A DNA stretch of 6,068 bases from Dysgonamonadaceae bacterium (GTDB lineage Bacteria; Bacteroidota; Bacteroidia; Bacteroidales; Azobacteroidaceae): assembly GCA_031261015.1 (NCBI GenBank), contig JAISKG010000151.1, positions 1-6,068 on the forward strand, given 5' to 3'. How positions within the stretch are numbered: the first letter of the stretch is position 1; every line of letters begins with the position of its first letter. The position numbers and the translations under genes are program-made. The notes under the pieces were generated by a model. The model ran no database searches and was not told the origin of the DNA. It saw only the letters and a program-made list of their open reading frames with translations. Positions 1-6,068 of the stretch are shown one piece after another.

Positions 1-150
1 ATTAACAAGGGAATTATCGGCCTCAACGTTTGGGCGAAAAATGTATTGAATACGCATTACACGGCGTTTTATTTCGAGAGCATGAATCGTCCCTTAGCCC
101 AAGCAGGAAAGCCGTTTACCTTCGGCGTGGATTTACATCTCTCGTTCTAA
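1..150 (+). CDS. TonB-dependent receptor, C-terminal end (5'-partial)
   Basis: Frame 1 is open from the first base to a TAA at 148-150 and gives the last 49 residues of a protein that begins outside the window. The piece contains [10 protein letters not shown], then HYTAFYFES, a [11 protein letters not shown] stretch, and ends in LHLSF. This is the usual ending of outer-membrane TonB-dependent receptors: an 'NLFN..Y' strand, a 'G.PR.fgv' strand, and a last beta-strand with a terminal aromatic residue that serves as the barrel-assembly signal. Receptors of this class take up siderophores, cobalamin or glycans across the outer membrane. The substrate cannot be read from the tail, and no SusD partner follows. 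The 3' end overlaps the convergent acetyltransferase gene by 18 bp, so no separate terminator fits between them. Assignment rests on the C-terminal signature only. Confidence 0.72.
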   Translation: MNKGIIGLNVWAKNVLNTHYTAFYFESMNRPLAQAGKPFTFGVDLHLSF

Positions 151-636
151 CGAATCACCGGCTTTGTCCACCCAACCGATCTGCCGTCCCGGATTACCGA
201 CGATCAGCGCGTAATCAGGGACGTCTTTTGTGACGACGGCTCCAGCGCCGATCATGGCATATTCGCCGATCGTTATTCCGCAGATTATCGTTGCGTTAGC
301 TCCGATGCTCGCTCCTTTTTTCACGCGAGTCGGACGAAATTCATCCTTGCGGGAAATAAAGCTGCGCGGATTGATGACATTGGTAAACACGCAACTTGGT
401 CCCAGAAAAACATCGTCTTCGCAAATCACTCCGGTATAAACCGATACGTTGTTTTGGACTTTCACGCCGACGCCTAACTGCGCGCCCGAAGCAATCAGCA
501 CATTTTGCCCAATCGTGCAATTTTCGCCGACGATTGCGCCCTGCATGATGTGCGTGAAATGCCAGATTTTCGTTCCGTCACCGATCACAGCTCCCGGGTC
601 AATCACCGCGGTCGGATCTGCCAGATATTTACTCAT
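133..636 (-). CDS. wbpD: WbpD/WlbB-like UDP-sugar N-acetyltransferase (left-handed beta-helix)
   Basis: A 167-residue hexapeptide-repeat acyltransferase. Imperfect [LIV]-G-x4 repeats run through most of the chain (for example [30 protein letters not shown]), forming a trimeric left-handed beta-helix. Motifs I associate with WbpD/WlbB are KIWHFTHI (23-30), QNNVSVY (61-67), GPSCVFTN (79-86), NPR (89-91), GANATIICG (112-120) and [10 protein letters not shown] (147-156). In that family the enzyme moves acetyl from acetyl-CoA to the 3-amino group of UDP-2-acetamido-3-amino-2,3-dideoxy-glucuronate, a step in making the diacetamido sugars of O-antigen or other surface glycans. It acts in the cytoplasm. 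The start codon lies inside the end of the aminotransferase gene (8-bp overlap, ATGAGTAA), which suggests translational coupling and fits the aminotransferase making its substrate. The chain is somewhat shorter than Pseudomonas WbpD. QdtC/FdtC-type acetylation of another 3-amino sugar is an alternative. Confidence 0.85.
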   Translation of the reverse strand: MSKYLADPTAVIDPGAVIGDGTKIWHFTHIMQGAIVGENCTIGQNVLIASGAQLGVGVKVQNNVSVYTGVICEDDVFLGPSCVFTNVINPRSFISRKDEFRPTRVKKGASIGANATIICGITIGEYAMIGAGAVVTKDVPDYALIVGNPGRQIGWVDKAGDSLEREM

Positions 637-1753
637 AGCGGATAATTTGTTCGATAATATACTCTATTTGAGAATCTTCCAATTCGGTGTGCATCGGTAG
701 CGACAAAACGGAATCACATAATTGTTCGGTAATTTTCAAATCGCTTCCCAAGCGCACACGCCCTTCAAAAGCCGGTTGGCGATGCAAAGGCATTGGATAA
801 TAAATCATTGTCGGCACACCTTTTTCTTTCAAATACGATTGTAAATCATTGCGTTGCAATGGATTTACCTTTACGGTATATTGATTGTAAACATGCGTTG
901 ATGCCGGATGGCATGCAGATCTTTCGAGCCAATCGAGAGTTTCCAAACCGGTATCGTAACGAGCAGCAGTCGCTCGCCTTGCCTCAATATATTCCTGTAA
1001 ATAAGGAAGTTTTACCCGGAGAATCGCTGCTTGAAGTGTATCCAAGCGGGAATTGCAACCTACAATTTCGTGCTGGTATTTGACGGATTGCCCATGCGAG
1101 GCGATCATTTTCAATCGCTTGGCCAACTGTTCGTTATCGGTCATCATCGCGCCACCGTCGCCATACGCACCCAAGTTTTTTGTCGGAAAAAACGACAAAG
1201 TCCCAATATTTCCGATCGTTCCCGCCTGTTTTTTCGTTCCGTCGGAAAAAGTATAAACCGAACCGATGCTTTGGGCATTATCTTCGATGACAAACAATCC
1301 ATATTGACGAGCGATTTGCAAAACCGGCTCCATATCAGCCGTTTGTCCGAAAAGATGCACGGGAATAATCGCTTTGGTTTTCGGAGAAATCGCCGCTTCG
1401 ATTTGATTCACATCCAAATTAAACGTGTGCGGATCCACATCAATCAAAACCGGTTTCAATTGCAACAAAGCAATCACTTCAGCGCCGGCAATGTAAGTAA
1501 ACGCCGGAACGATCACCTCGTCGCCGGGCTGCAAATCAAGGGACATCAGCGCAATTTGCAAAGCGTCGGTTCCATTGGCGCAAGGAATAATGTAGCGCGC
1601 GCCCGTAAAAGCAGCCAGTTCCTCAGCAAATTGCTGCACCGGCAGCCCGTTAATATATTTTCCCGAACGAAGCGTTTCGAGCGCCGCTCGATTCATATCT
1701 TCCCGAATGCGTTCGTATTGAGTGGTCAGATCCACCATTTGAATGGTTTTCAT
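629..1753 (-). CDS. wbpE: WbpE-like DegT/DnrJ/EryC1/StrS sugar aminotransferase (PLP)
   Basis: A full-length 374-residue fold-type I aminotransferase of the DegT/DnrJ/EryC1/StrS family. Visible motifs are [12 protein letters not shown] (58-69, PLP phosphate binding), [12 protein letters not shown] (76-87), VIEDNAQS (155-162, Asp158 contacting the pyridine nitrogen), SFFPTKNL (187-194, Lys192 as the Schiff-base lysine) followed by GAYGDGGA, and [12 protein letters not shown] (234-245, substrate side). The [20 protein letters not shown] and SLPMH stretches closely recall Pseudomonas WbpE, which transfers amino from glutamate to UDP-2-acetamido-3-keto-glucuronic acid. A few extra residues lie before the lysine motif (about 167-180). 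The start ATG overlaps the phosphoesterase stop by 4 bp (ATGA), and the acetyltransferase follows with an 8-bp overlap, so the three are one transcription unit. The matching dehydrogenase/oxidase genes (WbpA, WbpB) are absent from the window. The family is certain; the substrate is inferred, and dTDP-3-keto-6-deoxyhexose is the main alternative. Confidence 0.87.
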   Translation of the reverse strand: MKTIQMVDLTTQYERIREDMNRAALETLRSGKYINGLPVQQFAEELAAFTGARYIIPCANGTDALQIALMSLDLQPGDEVIVPAFTYIAGAEVIALLQLKPVLIDVDPHTFNLDVNQIEAAISPKTKAIIPVHLFGQTADMEPVLQIARQYGLFVIEDNAQSIGSVYTFSDGTKKQAGTIGNIGTLSFFPTKNLGAYGDGGAMMTDNEQLAKRLKMIASHGQSVKYQHEIVGCNSRLDTLQAAILRVKLPYLQEYIEARRATAARYDTGLETLDWLERSACHPASTHVYNQYTVKVNPLQRNDLQSYLKEKGVPTMIYYPMPLHRQPAFEGRVRLGSDLKITEQLCDSVLSLPMHTELEDSQIEYIIEQIIRYE

Positions 1754-2238
1754 GCTAATTCGATTACTTCCATGTTTTTAATTTCTTGGCCATCAATAGC
1801 AAAACGCAGCAAAGTGCGCACCTGATGAAAGCCGAATTTGCCCGCCGCTCCCGGATTGAGGCAAAGCATTTGCAATTTCGGATCGTACATTACTTTTAAA
1901 ATATGCGAATGCCCACAGACAAATAATCGCGGCGTTGACCGGTAAAGTTCCTGCCGGATTTCAGGTGTGTATTTCCCCGGATAGCCTCCAATATGTGTCA
2001 TTAACACAGACACTTGCTCCACTTCAAAACGCAGAATAGTCGGGCAAAGATGCCGTAATTGGTAATCATCAATATTTCCATGCACCGCGCGCACCGGCTT
2101 GATCGTGTCCAAACGGTGCAAAACTTCCTCGCTTCCAATATCGCCGGCATGCCAAATCTCGTCACAATCGGCAAAATAATGTGCAAATTTATCATCCCAA
2201 TAAGCATGGGTATCGGAGAGCAAACCTATTTTTGTCAT
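1750..2238 (-). CDS. YfcE/MJ0936-family metallophosphoesterase
   Basis: A complete 162-residue calcineurin-like phosphoesterase of the small YfcE/MJ0936/Vps29 type. The full metal-binding signature is present in order: SDTH (8-11, Asp9 and His11), HAGDI (30-34, Asp33), HGNID (53-57, Asn55), MTHIGG (80-85, His82) and CGHSH (108-112, His110 and His112). These residues build the di-metal centre of phosphodiesterases that often use Mn2+. No signal peptide is visible, so it should be cytosolic. Natural substrates of this family are poorly known, so no specific reaction is claimed. It is the first gene of the minus-strand operon. The ATG at 2236-2238 lies 19 nt below a -7 promoter box and has no clear Shine-Dalgarno sequence. 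Its TGA overlaps the aminotransferase start, suggesting coupled translation, but nothing in the sequence links it chemically to sugar synthesis. Confidence 0.88.
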   Translation of the reverse strand: MTKIGLLSDTHAYWDDKFAHYFADCDEIWHAGDIGSEEVLHRLDTIKPVRAVHGNIDDYQLRHLCPTILRFEVEQVSVLMTHIGGYPGKYTPEIRQELYRSTPRLFVCGHSHILKVMYDPKLQMLCLNPGAAGKFGFHQVRTLLRFAIDGQEIKNMEVIELA

Positions 2239-2257
2239 TCCGGATTGATTTTGGGGG

Positions 2258-2265
2258 CAAAGGTA
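2258..2265 (-). promoter_or_regulatory. -7 box of the minus-strand operon promoter
   Basis: On the minus strand this octamer reads TACCTTTG, a perfect match to the Bacteroidota -7 consensus TAnnTTTG used by the primary sigma factor. It lies 19 nt before the phosphoesterase ATG, implying a very short 5' leader. No good TTTG-type -33 box is seen at the usual 19-21 bp spacing; the nearest TTTG (2296-2299, minus strand) is 30 bp away. The octamer is the exact reverse complement of the box at 2278-2285. Confidence 0.6.
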
Positions 2266-2277
2266 AGGATTTTTTTG

Positions 2278-2285
2278 TACCTTTG
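2278..2285 (+). promoter_or_regulatory. -7 box of the carAB promoter
   Basis: TACCTTTG matches the Bacteroidota TAnnTTTG -7 element perfectly and lies 30 nt before the carAB start at 2316. A possible -33 element, TTTG at 2250-2253, is 24 bp upstream, longer than the usual 19-21 bp, so that half is weak. With the opposite box at 2258-2265 it forms a perfect 8-bp inverted repeat around a 12-bp spacer, so polymerase at one promoter would cover the other. No attenuator, riboswitch or PyrR-like structure was recognised in the short leader. Confidence 0.62.
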
Positions 2286-2315
2286 TGTTCGATTACAAAA
2301 TCCCGATCGATCTAT

Positions 2316-5300
2316 ATGGACAAAAAAATGACTTTAGTATTGGAAAATGGGATGACTTTTGAGGGTTATTCCTTTGGCTATGAAGCTCCTGCGGCAGGAG
2401 AAATCGTTTTCAATACTGCAATGGTAGGTTATCCTGAGAGCCTTACCGATCCTTCTTATTCAGGACAAATTCTGACGGTTACCTATCCTTTAGTCGGCAA
2501 TTACGGCGTTCCGGAAGACAAGATTGTCAACGGACTGTCGGAGTTTTACGAATCGGAAAAGATTCAAGTCAGCGGACTGATTATCTCCGAATATTCGCAC
2601 GAATACAGTCACTGGAATGCGTGTAAAAGTCTGGGCGACTGGTTGAAAGAACATCAAGTTCCGGGCATTTACGGCATTGATACGCGTGCACTTACGAAAG
2701 TCATCCGTGAACAGGGTTCTATGAAAGGGAAAATGATTTTCGATGCAAACGATGCTATTGATTTCATCGATCCTTCGCTGGAAAATCTGGTTACCAAAGT
2801 CAGTTGCAAAGAAGTTCTGCGCTACGGAAACGGATCAAAAACAGTTGTTCTGGTCGATTGCGGAGTCAAGCACAACATCGTTCGCTGCTTGCTCAAACGC
2901 GACATCACTTTGATCCGCGTGCCCTGGGATTATGATTTCAACCAATTGGAATACGACGGTTTGTTTATTTCCAACGGCCCCGGAGATCCGCAACATTGCC
3001 AAACGACAGTCGAACATATCCGCGAAGCCATGCACCGCAACAAACCAATCTGTGGCATTTGCATGGGCAACCAACTTTTGGGAATTGCTGCAGGTGCAAG
3101 CACTTACAAACTGAAATACGGACATCGCAGCCACAACCAGCCGGTGCAAATGACCGGAACAACCAAATGTTTCATTACTTCGCAAAATCACGGCTATGTC
3201 GTTGATACCAAAACGTTAAGCGATGAATGGGAAGTATTGTTCACCAATATGAACGACGGCTCCAACGAAGGCATCCGACACAAGACAAAGCCTTGGTTTT
3301 CGGCGCAATTTCATCCGGAAGCAGCGAGCGGCCCAACCGACACGGAGTTTTTGTTTGATATTTTCTTCAACAAAATTGAAAATGGAAAATTGAAAATTGA
3401 AAATGAAAATCAACTTTCAACTTTCAACTTTCAACTTTCAACTCCCCAAAAAGTGTTGTTGCTCGGCTCCGGCGCCCTCAAAATTGGCGAAGCCGGCGAG
3501 TTCGACTACTCCGGCTCCCAAGCCCTGAAAGCCTTGAAAGAAGAAGGAATTTATACCGTTTTAATCAACCCCAATATTGCCACCGTGCAAACCTCAGAAG
3601 GTGTCGCTGACAAGATTTATTTCTTGCCGGTCACACCTTTCTTTGTGGAAAAAGTCATCGAAAAGGAAAAGCCCGACGGCATCTTGTTGTCTTTTGGCGG
3701 ACAAACTGCTCTGAATTGCGGAGTTGAGCTATATCAATCAGGCGTTTTTGAAAAATACAACGTGCGCGTGCTGGGCACTCCGGTGCAATCCATTATCGAC
3801 ACGGAAGACCGCGAATTGTTTGTTAAAAAATTGGACGAAATCCAAGTGAAATCCATCAAAAGCGTAGCAGTCGAATCCATCGAAGAAGCGCATCAGGCAG
3901 CCGAATCACTTGGTTATCCAGTGATTATACGTGCAGCTTACGCTTTGGGCGGATTGGGTAGCGGATTCTGCAATAATTCCGAAGAACTGCAAGCTTTGGC
4001 GGAAAAAGCCTTCAATTATTCCAATCAATTACTGATCGAAAAATCTCTAAAAGGCTGGAAAGAAATCGAATACGAGGTAGTTCGCGACCAATACGACAAT
4101 TGCATCACGGTTTGCAACATGGAAAACCTCGATCCGCTGGGCATTCATACTGGCGAAAGTATCGTTGTTGCTCCATCACAGACGCTTACGAATCAAGAAT
4201 ATCACAAGTTGCGCGAATTGGCAATCCGCATCATCCGCCACATCGGAATTGTTGGCGAATGCAACGTGCAATATGCATTTGATACGGTTTCGGAAGATTA
4301 CCGCGTGATCGAAGTCAACGCGCGCTTGAGTCGTTCGTCGGCTTTAGCATCCAAAGCGACCGGCTATCCTTTGGCGTTTATCGCGGCCAAATTGGCTTTG
4401 GGTTATGGTTTACAAGATTTGAAAAATTCGGTTACAAAAACCACTACGGCCTTCTTTGAACCGGCGTTAGATTATATTGTTTGCAAAATTCCTCGTTGGG
4501 ATTTAGGCAAATTTCATGGCGTTTCCCAAGAAATCGGATCAAGCATGAAGAGCGTGGGCGAAGTTATGTCGATCGGCCGCAGTTTTGAAGAAGTGATTCA
4601 AAAAGGCCTCCGCATGATTGCGCAAGGCATGCACGGATTTGTCGCCAACAAAGATCTGGAGGTCAGCGACATCGACAAAGCTTTGTCGGAACCGACCGAC
4701 AAGCGTATTTTCATCATCGCGCAAGCTTTGGAAGCCGGATATTCCATCGAACGGATTCATGAACTCACGAAAATCGATTTGTGGTTTTTGCAGCGATTGC
4801 AACTCATTTATTTGACTTCCAAAGAAATATCCAAATACAATTCGATGGAAGAATTACCGGAAGATTTATTACGCAAAGCCAAACAAAAAGGATTTTCCGA
4901 TTTCCAGATTGCCAAATTATTGTATAAAAATTCCGATATTGCCACCGACGAAAAAGGCCGTTTACGCCAACATCGCAAAGATTTAGGCATCGTCCCTTCA
5001 GTCAAGCAGATAGATACATTGGCCGCCGAATATCCGGCGCAAACCAATTATCTCTACCTGACTTACAACGGGCAAGAAAACGACGTCCATTACTTGGGCG
5101 ATCATCGCTCGGTGATTGTATTAGGTTCGGGCGCCTACCGTATCGGCAGCAGCGTAGAATTTGACTGGTGCTCGGTCAACGCTTTGGATACCATCCGCAA
5201 ACGAGGTTGGCGCGGCGTGATGATCAACTACAATCCCGAAACCGTTTCGACCGACTACGATATGTGCGACCGCCTGTATTTCGACGAGTTGACTTACGAA

Positions 5301-6068
5301 CGGGTCATGGATATTTACGAATTGGAAAATCCGCACGGCATGGTCTTGTCGATGGGCGGACAAATCCCGAACAATTTAGCTCTTTCGTTAGATAAAGCGG
5401 GTGTTCCAATCTTGGGAACCTCAGCGGCTTGCATCGACAACGCCGAAGACCGGCACAAATTTTCGTCCATGCTTGATCGCTTGAGCATCGACCAACCGCG
5501 CTGGAAGGAATTGACTTCGTTCGCAGATATTAATGCTTTCGTGGAAGAAGTCGGATTTCCGGTTTTAGTTCGTCCGTCCTACGTTTTGTCGGGCGCGGCG
5601 ATGAACGTTTGTTCCAACCAGCCGGAATTGGAAACTTTCCTCAAACTGGCTGCTAATGTGTCGCAAAAACATCCGGTGGTCGTGAGCGAATTTATTCAAA
5701 ATGCAAAGGAAATCGAAATCGACGCTGTGGCCGACCATGGAAATATCGTTAGTTATGCCGTTTCCGAACACATCGAATTTGCCGGCGTTCATTCGGGAGA
5801 TGCAACGATTCAATTTCCTCCACAACGGCTTTATGTCGAAACATTTAGAAAAATTAAACGAATTGCTAAACAGATTGCGGAAGCGCTTCAAATCACCGGG
5901 CCGTTCAATATTCAATTCTTGGCGAAAGACAATGATATTAAGGTAATCGAATGTAATTTGCGTGCATCCCGAAGTTTTCCGTTTGTTTCCAAGGTATTGA
6001 AACTAAACTTTATCGAATTGGCGACCCGCGTCATGTTGGGCGAAAAAGTCGAAAAGCCCGGCAAAAAC
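2316..6068 (+). CDS. carAB: CarA-CarB fusion: single-chain glutamine-dependent carbamoyl-phosphate synthase (3'-partial)
   Basis: One frame, open for 1251 codons, makes carbamoyl phosphate from glutamine, bicarbonate and 2 ATP. Residues 1-352 are a whole CarA: N-terminal domain (AMVGYPESLTDPSY, 35-48), then class I glutaminase with SNGPGDP (219-225), GICMGNQ (nucleophile Cys249) and QFHPE (His333, Glu335). Residues 353-379 are the linker. CarB starts at VLLLGSGALKIGEAGEFDYSG (380-400, Bacteroidota-like). The carboxyphosphate half has FGGQTALN (460-467), RAAYALGGLGSG (539-550), ENLDPLGIHTGES (603-615) and EVNARLSRSS (666-675). The oligomerisation domain spans about 796-925 (VKQIDT at 896). The carbamoyl-phosphate half has VLGSGAYRIGSS (935-946), NYNPETVSTDYD (971-982), RPSYVLSGAAMN (1086-1097) and ECNLRASRS (1212-1220). 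About 200 residues, including the allosteric domain, lie beyond the window. ATG 2316 was chosen; ATG 2328 (MTLVLENG) is possible. No Shine-Dalgarno sequence is evident. Identity is certain, and no stop or frame slip was found at the junction. Confidence 0.95.
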   Translation, partial: MDKKMTLVLENGMTFEGYSFGYEAPAAGEIVFNTAMVGYPESLTDPSYSGQILTVTYPLVGNYGVPEDKIVNGLSEFYESEKIQVSGLIISEYSHEYSHWNACKSLGDWLKEHQVPGIYGIDTRALTKVIREQGSMKGKMIFDANDAIDFIDPSLENLVTKVSCKEVLRYGNGSKTVVLVDCGVKHNIVRCLLKRDITLIRVPWDYDFNQLEYDGLFISNGPGDPQHCQTTVEHIREAMHRNKPICGICMGNQLLGIAAGASTYKLKYGHRSHNQPVQMTGTTKCFITSQNHGYVVDTKTLSDEWEVLFTNMNDGSNEGIRHKTKPWFSAQFHPEAASGPTDTEFLFDIFFNKIENGKLKIENENQLSTFNFQLSTPQKVLLLGSGALKIGEAGEFDYSGSQALKALKEEGIYTVLINPNIATVQTSEGVADKIYFLPVTPFFVEKVIEKEKPDGILLSFGGQTALNCGVELYQSGVFEKYNVRVLGTPVQSIIDTEDRELFVKKLDEIQVKSIKSVAVESIEEAHQAAESLGYPVIIRAAYALGGLGSGFCNNSEELQALAEKAFNYSNQLLIEKSLKGWKEIEYEVVRDQYDNCITVCNMENLDPLGIHTGESIVVAPSQTLTNQEYHKLRELAIRIIRHIGIVGECNVQYAFDTVSEDYRVIEVNARLSRSSALASKATGYPLAFIAAKLALGYGLQDLKNSVTKTTTAFFEPALDYIVCKIPRWDLGKFHGVSQEIGSSMKSVGEVMSIGRSFEEVIQKGLRMIAQGMHGFVANKDLEVSDIDKALSEPTDKRIFIIAQALEAGYSIERIHELTKIDLWFLQRLQLIYLTSKEISKYNSMEELPEDLLRKAKQKGFSDFQIAKLLYKNSDIATDEKGRLRQHRKDLGIVPSVKQIDTLAAEYPAQTNYLYLTYNGQENDVHYLGDHRSVIVLGSGAYRIGSSVEFDWCSVNALDTIRKRGWRGVMINYNPETVSTDYDMCDRLYFDELTYERVMDIYELENPHGMVLSMGGQIPNNLALSLDKAGVPILGTSAACIDNAEDRHKFSSMLDRLSIDQPRWKELTSFADINAFVEEVGFPVLVRPSYVLSGAAMNVCSNQPELETFLKLAANVSQKHPVVVSEFIQNAKEIEIDAVADHGNIVSYAVSEHIEFAGVHSGDATIQFPPQRLYVETFRKIKRIAKQIAEALQITGPFNIQFLAKDNDIKVIECNLRASRSFPFVSKVLKLNFIELATRVMLGEKVEKPGKN
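3372..3441. repeat. Two-block heptanucleotide repeat array encoding the CarA-CarB linker
   Basis: Ten 7-bp units fill 70 bp. AAAATTG-type units run from 3372 (AAAATTG, AAAATGG, AAAATTG, AAAATTG, AAAATGA), followed by a transitional AAATCAA at 3407-3413. Four perfect CTTTCAA units follow at 3414-3441. The two blocks are nearly reverse complements (TTGAAAA against TTGAAAG, six of seven matching per unit), so the RNA could fold into a long hairpin with one A-C mismatch per heptad. Because 21 nt equal 7 codons, the translation also repeats every seven residues: KIENGKL/KIENENQ, then LSTFNFQ/LST. Simple A/T-rich repeats of this sort are typical of intergenic DNA rather than conserved coding sequence. 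The function as a linker is inferred from its position between two intact domains. Confidence 0.9.

Noticed and set aside
1031..1825. 264-codon plus-strand open frame antisense to the aminotransferase
   Set aside because: It lies opposite a gene with full family motifs, its translation is basic and has no recognisable domain, and it crosses a real gene boundary. It is a shadow frame.
2250..2253. TTTG as a firm -33 box for carAB
   Set aside because: The 24-bp gap to the -7 box is outside the usual 19-21 bp, so it is mentioned only as a weak possibility.
2305..2312. GATCGATC palindrome just before the carAB start
   Set aside because: Eight bases built from a short self-complementary unit. Too short and common to call an operator.
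2835..3191. 118-codon minus-strand open frame inside the carA part
   Set aside because: It is antisense to the conserved glutaminase domain, with a cysteine-rich, motif-free translation. It is a shadow frame.
3372..3441. Repeat array as a rho-independent terminator of carA
   Set aside because: There is no GC-rich stem and no T-tract, and it lies inside an open frame that continues into CarB. At most it is a relic.
3372..3441. Repeat array as a CRISPR
   Set aside because: The units are 7 bp, directly abutting and without spacers.
3360..3460. Suspected hidden stop or frameshift separating carA and carB
   Set aside because: Codons were read one by one from 3363 to 3453. All are sense codons, and the CarB start is in the same frame as the CarA start.

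Overview
The window looks like the chromosome of a member of the Bacteroidota. Four things point there: the C-terminus of a TonB-dependent receptor, the TAnnTTTG-type -7 promoter elements, start codons without clear Shine-Dalgarno sequences, and a carbamoyl-phosphate synthase of the type I associate with Bacteroidales. The species cannot be named from this sequence.

Layout: (1) Positions 1-150 (+) hold the last 49 codons of an outer-membrane TonB-dependent receptor. (2) Positions 133-2238 (-) hold a tight three-gene operon. In transcription order it encodes a YfcE/MJ0936-type metallophosphoesterase, a WbpE-like PLP-dependent sugar aminotransferase and a WbpD-like left-handed beta-helix sugar N-acetyltransferase. 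The genes overlap by 4 and 8 bp, and the last one overlaps the receptor tail-to-tail by 18 bp. The aminotransferase and acetyltransferase would carry out consecutive steps towards a 2,3-diacetamido sugar nucleotide for surface polysaccharide. The other enzymes of that pathway are not in the window. (3) Positions 2239-2315 are a 77-bp divergent intergenic region with two mirrored -7 boxes 12 bp apart, one facing each way. (4) Positions 2316-6068 (+) are one uninterrupted reading frame of 1251 codons that runs off the window. It encodes both subunits of glutamine-dependent carbamoyl-phosphate synthase, CarA and CarB, as a single chain. This enzyme supplies carbamoyl phosphate for pyrimidine and arginine synthesis.

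The most notable feature is the CarA-CarB junction. Domain order (glutaminase, then the two synthetase halves) and many signature motifs resemble the fused eukaryotic CPSase II of CAD/Ura2. The linker, however, is encoded by a 70-bp array of 7-bp repeats (AAAATTG-type followed by CTTTCAA) that looks like intergenic repeat DNA. A perfect AAAATTG array in this frame would carry TGA stops at 3384 and 3405. The array departs from consensus at those two points, so the frame stays open. The natural reading is that a repeat between two neighbouring genes was turned into a protein linker.

No RNA genes, CRISPR arrays, insertion sequences or convincing terminators were seen. The only gene-free stretch is the 77-bp promoter region.
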